Shown in pieces: positions 58,600 to 64,000 of a stretch of 64,000 nt of DNA (position 1 is its first letter; every line of letters starts with the position of its first letter). The stretch comes from Diorhabda sublineata (Eukaryota; Arthropoda; Insecta; Coleoptera; Chrysomelidae). Where the stretch lies: the NCBI RefSeq assembly GCF_026230105.1, contig NC_079483.1, forward strand, positions 8,921,312 through 8,985,311, read 5' to 3'. The position numbers were made by a program, and so were the translations under genes. Under the pieces are notes generated by a model. It was not told the DNA's origin, made no database searches, and saw nothing but the letters and a program-made list of their open reading frames with translations.

Positions 58600-59530
58600 G
58601 TCCCTATTATTATATGACTTATCCTCTAATCTGAACACACTGTTTACACCATCACTCTCAATTACGCTGTATGACACGCATTTCAATAACAAACTTATCG
58701 TCTTCTGAAACTGAAGGTAAACTAAAACGTAATAACTTGACGCACTTGTTTTATACTAAATTTTCCCACTAATAAATCCTCTCTCCAGCGAGAAAACCTG
58801 CTTGACGGGAATCTTCACGATAATTCCGTAACTACTAAACTAGAATTGGCTGAAAGGAATTAGGCCTTTGTCCCTATTTAAGCTATTTTTACATTGAATA
58901 ATGAAAATGCTTTCAAAAATCATGATTATGACAGGCAGCATGATCTGTAATACTTGATTTTTCGGTGGGTCTATATTTTAAATGAGTTATATGCTCTTTA
59001 AACTGGACAATAACGGATCTCTTTGTCTGTCCATTATACTTTCCGTCCCAATCACAACAGCTTAATTTAACATATATCACTCTTTTCTAAATTCGGTATT
59101 TTATCCTTAGGATTAGCTGTAATGCTGGTGACGTAAAGTTTATAGGACAGACTAAAAAATCCGTTATTGTCCGGTTTAAAGAGCACATATTTAAAATATA
59201 TCCAATAATCAATTGTTGGATGCATTTGAAAGCATTGCAATTGTTAAATGTAAGAGTAGATTGAATAAAGAGAAAGGTCAATTCCTTACAATCCACTCTA
59301 TAGTTTAATAGCCAAGGAATAAATGTAAAGATTCCCGCTGGAATTAATTTTCGCGAAAGAAGGTTTATTGGTGGGAAAATTTAGTATAAAACTGGTCAGT
59401 CAAGTTATTACGTTTTAGTCTACCTTCAGTCTCTGAAGACGATAACTTGGTTCGCGTCATGCAGTGTAATTGTGAGTAAACAGTGTGTTCAGTATGAGTA
59501 TCAAATTCCAACTTACTACTCTAATCACAA
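58600..59530. mobile_element. Inverted pair of Penelope-like element 3' ends
   Basis: The left half (58600-59070) read on the minus strand gives CDWDGKYNGQTKRSVIVQFK and EHITHLKYRPTEKSSITDHA. The right half (59090-59530) on the plus strand gives GDVKFIGQTKKSVIVRFKEH. Both are the GIY-YIG endonuclease of Penelope-like elements (the GQTxRSxxxRFKEH core). Their outer noncoding ends match too (TATCGTCTTCTGAAACTGAA versus the complement of CTTCAGTCTCTGAAGACGAT). The two copies therefore face each other around 59080. Neither has reverse transcriptase. Confidence 0.7.
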
Positions 59531-60020
59531 ATTTTTTTATACAGACATTGGTATCCATACTGTATGAGGTGTTACTAAAAAATACGTTGAATTATTCAAT
59601 AAAATTGGAATCAATCTTCCATATTTCTACCCTTGAATAACAATTCTAATGTTGCATCCTTGACTGGAAGGTTTTATCAGTCGTGGAATTTTCACTATCA
59701 GGAATGGTGTCAAAACGTTAATTTTCTAGTAGATTCTTTATATCATAAGAGGCATAAATGTGAATCTGTGCATAAGACTTTATATTTAGAAAACATCTCA
59801 ACAAGTCTTACAGGTCAAAGACTTTGTGTCACTCTATTGCTTTGCTCCATTTATTTTTGTGTTCGTGACCGCTTGAAGCCAGTTCTCTATTCATATTTTA
59901 AATTTTCTCTACTTATTTTTATCAATTTTTTCCTTAATAAGCATCTTTTCAGTCAATTTTCTTTGTGCAAATTAAAACTGAATAAAACTCAAAATATTCT
60001 GAATCAAAACAGACTTATGG
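59531..60020 (+). other. Open frame of unknown status
   Basis: A 130-codon frame at 59633-60025 starts MNNNSNVASLTGRFYQSW. It has no recognised domain and an irregular composition (hydrophobic, F- and L-rich at the end). It may be chance or the interior of a transposon; the adjoining sequence to 60300 is a mariner end. Confidence 0.2.
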
Positions 60021-60300
60021 AATAACAAGTTTCCATATTTGCAGTTTCTTCAGGTGTGTTCGCAAACAAAACAATCAGTTTGAACGACGTTGTCAGTTCA
60101 CTTTTTCTACATTTTCATCTGGTTTGTCGTTTTTGGTTAGGTTACTACATCAACACAGAAACCAAAATCTGTAGTAGTAGATTTACGAGCCGGAAAATGT
60201 GTCACTGTTCGTCTCAAATCGTGATTGTATGAAATGTACTAGTTAAAAAATATGCTTTAAATACAAATTCATTCACTATATTTTTTAATCACACCTCGTA
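60020..60300 (-). mobile_element. Mariner terminal fragment
   Basis: The right edge AATCACACCTCGTATATT is the complement of the ACGAGGTGTG terminus seen at 40439. The leftward sequence has no transposase motif that I can read with confidence, so this is an end fragment. Confidence 0.4.
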
Positions 60301-60790
60301 TATTATATCTATATAACAAAATTGTATTTTAAAAAAATTTGTAATTGATATCTCTATAATCAAACCAAACGCGAAAGTCTCAATGAAAAATGAGTCTTTT
60401 TTTCCACAAAATCGAGATACAATTTGAATTTTTTCAATTTTCTAAAAGAAAACGAGTTTGGTGATTACAGAAAATTATAAAATGTAAAAAATAAACATTC
60501 AATTTACAATTTTTACAAATTTGCTTTATACATTTATTTACATTTGTATCGATCGATATATTTGAATAATGTTCAGTTTTGTTAATGCCGTAGAATTCCT
60601 AATTTTTCTCAAATCTTCCAAACGGACTGTTCGATCTCATTTCCTCGTTAACTGTCATTGGGAAAAAGACATACTTTCAAAAATATTCAGATTTTCTTCA
60701 ATCCGACATTCCAATATTTTTGAAAACTATTCCACTATATAGAGGTGTCAAGTTACATAAATCTCCAGTAATCAACTGAAATATCTTTCT
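60301..60790. other. Noncoding stretch
   Basis: No gene or repeat recognised. Confidence 0.3.
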
Positions 60791-60799
60791 CTCATTTAA

Positions 60800-61960
60800 G
60801 TGATAGAAAAAGATATTTTCATGGTGTAAAGATGTTGGCGTATGAAAAGTGACTATAAATCTGCACAACGCAACATTTTTCCCAATTAATGATTTCTGCC
60901 CATAAGCGAAAAGTTGATAACCATCGCGGGGGTGTTTTGGGGGTTTAAAGATATTGGTTCGTAGATCATAACAGTTTTTAGGGTTCCTATGACTGTTTCA
61001 CCATACAACAAAATATATACAACGAAGATTTCCAATTTAATTATACCCTTCCTTAAATCAAAGGTTTTTGATTGTTCTAGGGGTTTTTGGAGGTTTGGTA
61101 AAGTCGGTTTTTACATGAAAAATTTGGGATTCAAATGATTTTTTGATTGATAACAAAATATTTTCCAAAATTTGTCCATTCACATTTCCCAAGATGTTTT
61201 TCTAGCATCATAATATTAGTGGAGGTTGTAACGATGTAAATTTATCAAAATTTGATTTGCCAAAAGGTCAAAACAATTTTTTTCGTGTTGTGTCTTCGCA
61301 CAAGGAGACGTTTCTCCAAGGTAATGATTTCTGTCCATACACCAAAAGTTGATGATTGTTCTATAAGGGAGAATATTTGCCTTTTAGGGATTTAGCGATG
61401 TTGAGTTTTAAATCAAAACGTTGGGTTTCCCATGATTTTTGGAGTGTATAACATAATATTTCCAAAATTTGTCTATTCGCACTTTCCAAGATGTTATATA
61501 ACGTTGTAAATATATCAAAATTTGATTTACCACAAAGTCAAAACACTTTTTTCCATACAACAAAATATTTCTCCAAAATAATAACGCCAAAAGTTAATGA
61601 TTGTCCATGAGGGGAAAATAATTGTTTGTTAAAGACTTGGTTCTACATCAAAAATTGAGATTCTGATGATTTTTGTAACCATATTAACTAAAGTTTATCC
61701 ACTCGCTGCTTCAATGATGTAGTCGTAGAGGTTGCAACAATGTTCGTATATAAAAATTCGATTTGTCACAAACATTATTTCCAACGTGATGTTTTTCCAT
61801 ACAAGTAACATTTTTCCAAATGACGTCTGTCCATTTGTCAAAAGTTGATGATTCTTCCAGACACGGAAATATTTGTACATCAAAAATTTTCCAATGTTTG
61901 TCCATTTTGTTTTCTCATACTGATTTTCCCATATTCTTTCCGGGAAAAATTGTATCAATT
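60800..61960. repeat. Degenerate tandem repeat, about 250 bp
   Basis: Phrases such as CCAAAAGTTGATGATTGTTC, TTTGTCCATTCACATTTCCC, AAATTTGATTTGCCA and CCATACAACAAAATATTTCT recur in the same order at about 60900, 61065-61140, 61340-61480, 61590-61700 and 61840. Copies are strongly diverged. Confidence 0.6.
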
Positions 61961-62219
61961 AACTGAATTATAACTTGAATATTTTTTTTTAATAAAAGCA
62001 ACAAAACGGAATCGTTTCAACTAAAAAAATTGAATATGCAAATTATGTTTACATAAAGATATAAATCAAATATTAATTTTGAAAAAATGAGTATGTCAAG
62101 TTCAATTACACAGAATTCCGAAGAAATATGTTTGGTTTATACCAATATCGATACTTAATTTGCATATAGGTCTAATTTCAACAACTTCATTCGAATTAAA
62201 TTACAAATTCCATCTCTTC

Positions 62220-62920
62220 TGAAATTTGTAGGCGCATCTCAATGTCTTCTGTTCAATATTCTCATAGCGGTAGTCGTGCAGTTTCCATGAGAGAGACCTG
62301 CTACAGAATTAAAATCATTTAGTATACATTCCCGTTTTTATAAAAGCGACGCATTTTATTATTACATTATATGGAATATTAACCTCGTGTTCTTTTTGCC
62401 AAAAATCGATTAGAAATCTTGGAAGACACTTCATCTCTCGTGTCTCTATCTATCTCGATATAAATCTTCAGTTACCAATTCTCTTATGGTAAATGTCCCC
62501 CAAAAAAATCACAACCTGTCCATGAACTAATCGCAGTTCTTTTTTTTAAAGATGTCTATCGGACGATCAAGATCGTCGACGTTTTTTTAGGAAAAAAAAA
62601 GCGATAAAACAATCGCCGAAGTCTTCGAATAATCCTCTTCCTGTATAGGCGAAATATTCGTCCTGGATTCAACACTAAATAAACATACGGTGAACAAAAT
62701 TCAAAATGAAATCCTTTCGACGATCAACAGCCTATTTATTTAAAGGAACTTCGGCGTTCAATTTTAGTCCCAGCGTAGTTTTACTTGAAAGACTACAACA
62801 CGTCAACGAATTCGTTGTGTTTTTACATCAACGACGAGTTTTTAATAACAAAATGTCAGAAATATCCAAGGATTTTAGCCAGTTTTTATTCAAATATGAC
62901 ACAGTTATATTATAACCCAA
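62220..62920 (+). other. Unique stretch with a 69-codon open frame
   Basis: A frame at 62706-62915 (MKSFRRSTAYLFKGTSAFNF and onward, stop at 62913) starts in AAAATGA context. It is basic at the N-terminus and has no recognised motif. The surrounding 62560-62900 is somewhat GC-richer than average. A small gene or first exon is possible but unsupported. Confidence 0.2.
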
Positions 62921-63099
62921 TGAGAATCGATTAACCCAGGAATATTTCAAATTTTTAGGTTATGTTACCTGCCTCCAAAGGTTGCTACTAAAAGTTTATA
63001 AGCTTGGAACAAAAAATTCTGCAAGATTGAATAAAACTTTCAATACATTCCAAGCGGAGAGGGAAAGGCACCCACCTGAATGTAAATTACAGAAAGCGG

Positions 63100-64000
63100 G
63101 AAATAAACATCATGGAAGGCAATAATGAAAGTGCTAAAATCTTCCGAAATAATTTCCATAACATATTGTTGCGAAGACTAAAGGACCTAAGCTAATAATT
63201 TAGCAAAGAAATAGACTAAAACATTCTTCTGGAGGCCATAGATTTTCTTAAGACTCCATATCAATACAATATTGGACTACAGGAGCAACTTAATAGGGAA
63301 AAGAAACGAATCTACTACTGAAAAATTACAATCCAAAGAAAGAACAACTCCATAAACTCCTATTTTGGTCTGAAGAGGATACATCTATCTATGAACTTGT
63401 TTAATGCAAGATTATACAGAAGAATAGAAGAACTGCTAGTTTCAAAGATTGTCTTCAAAAACTGAGTAGATGAGGAAGCACGATCAAAAATTTGTTTGTA
63501 ATAGTATGTTTCACAGAACTTCCAGAAACTCTAATCTTGTGGAAAAGGTGCAGTTTCCATTCAAGAACTGCTAGTTTCATGGATAGTAGAGCAGGGGGTA
63601 CAATCCATCCTTCTAAACTTTAAATACGCATTAAACAGCACGAAGTTGTACTAATAGTATCAATAGAACAACTTATCCTGAATGTACTCCAGCAGAAACT
63701 TTACTGGAAAAGGTACGGTTTCCGTGAAATTGAAAAGGAAACATCCATCCACAATCTTGTTGAATGCCAGGTTCTATAGAACCATGGGGTTACCCAGGGG
63801 AATGCAAGAGCTGCTAGTATCGAGATAACACCTCAAAATTGGTAGAGGAGGAAGCACAATCATCTTTTTAGATCTCTCTATGAAGCATTTAAACTAAAAG
63901 GAGAACTACAATCAGAAATATGCATTAATCGAAGCAAGTTTGTACTAACAGTTTAAACTGTTGTACGGACACCTTTCGAAATTCAAATCTAGAGGAAAAG
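63100..64000. repeat. Diverged repeats at the right edge
   Basis: The phrase AACTGCTAGTTTC occurs at about 63429 and 63562 and as GAGCTGCTAGTATCG at 63806. GAGGAAGCACGATC at about 63472 recurs as GAGGAAGCACAATC at 63849, some 377 bp apart. CATCCATC- and GGAAAAGGT-type words accompany them. No reading frame is maintained. Confidence 0.45.

Overview
This is an insect nuclear window: AT-rich, intron-rich and dense in Tc1/mariner remnants. A beetle or a similarly repeat-rich insect is plausible, but the sequence does not fix the order. No bacterial, organellar or viral genome feature was seen. Two genes are recognised with confidence. The first, on the plus strand, is the four-and-a-half-LIM protein gene Limpet (Lmpt, FHL family), with LIM exons at 23081-23270, 26039-26213, 46865-47034 and 48444-48788. 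The second, on the minus strand, is the 3' end of GM130 (golgin A2), with exons at 55419-55676, 54564-55220 and 54207-54506. The two are tail to tail, with stops about 5.4 kb apart; the GM130 5' exons were not found and probably lie beyond the right edge.

Lmpt appears to have several alternative 5' ends that enter the LIM exons in compatible phase. (a) An exon at 17899-18041 (phase 2) splices to 23081 and gives a protein of about 340 residues. (b) An exon at 38109-38307 (phase 1) splices straight to 46865 and gives a protein of about 237 residues with an unusual first zinc-ligand pair. (c) Three in-frame exons at 2295-2746, 6173-6645 and 6804-6934 form a charged N-terminal region ending in phase 0. 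To reach 23081 they need an intervening exon of length 3n+2. About 10 kb downstream lies a 110-bp tandem array whose units each carry a splice-acceptor-like sequence, a 63-65-base exon-like body and a donor-like sequence. Five units are open 65-base (3n+2) bodies. This is the most unusual structure in the window.

Layout: 1-2290, upstream sequence with a possible terminal exon and a foldback element; 2295-6934, the N-terminal exons interrupted by foldback, Tc1-like and mariner insertions; 7000-16000, a transposon graveyard (SINE head, LINE 3' end, several mariners, a hAT-type MITE); 16120-17565, the exon-like array; 17800-18041, a candidate promoter and first exon; 18400-22350, mariner and other transposon remnants plus a 25-bp minisatellite; 23081-26213, two LIM exons; 26900-38000, further mariner/LINE debris and, with a first block at 23290-24850, five blocks of one satellite (core TTTAATTGTCAAT, 213-214-bp higher-order unit); 38109-38307, an alternative first exon; 38790-44060, two unrelated tandem arrays; 44800-46850, Jockey and mariner remnants; 46865-48788, the last LIM exons; 48860-51720, a 3' flank that appears twice on either side of a 192-bp satellite; 52000-54200, simple repeat and Penelope/mariner fragments; 54207-55676, GM130; 55700-64000, mostly noncoding with a LINE fragment, an inverted pair of Penelope-like 3' ends and degenerate repeats.

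A recurring theme is that several satellite blocks are bracketed by direct copies of otherwise unique flanking sequence, suggesting a common mechanism of insertion or expansion. Transposon, exon and motif calls were made by eye; family names for elements are approximate.
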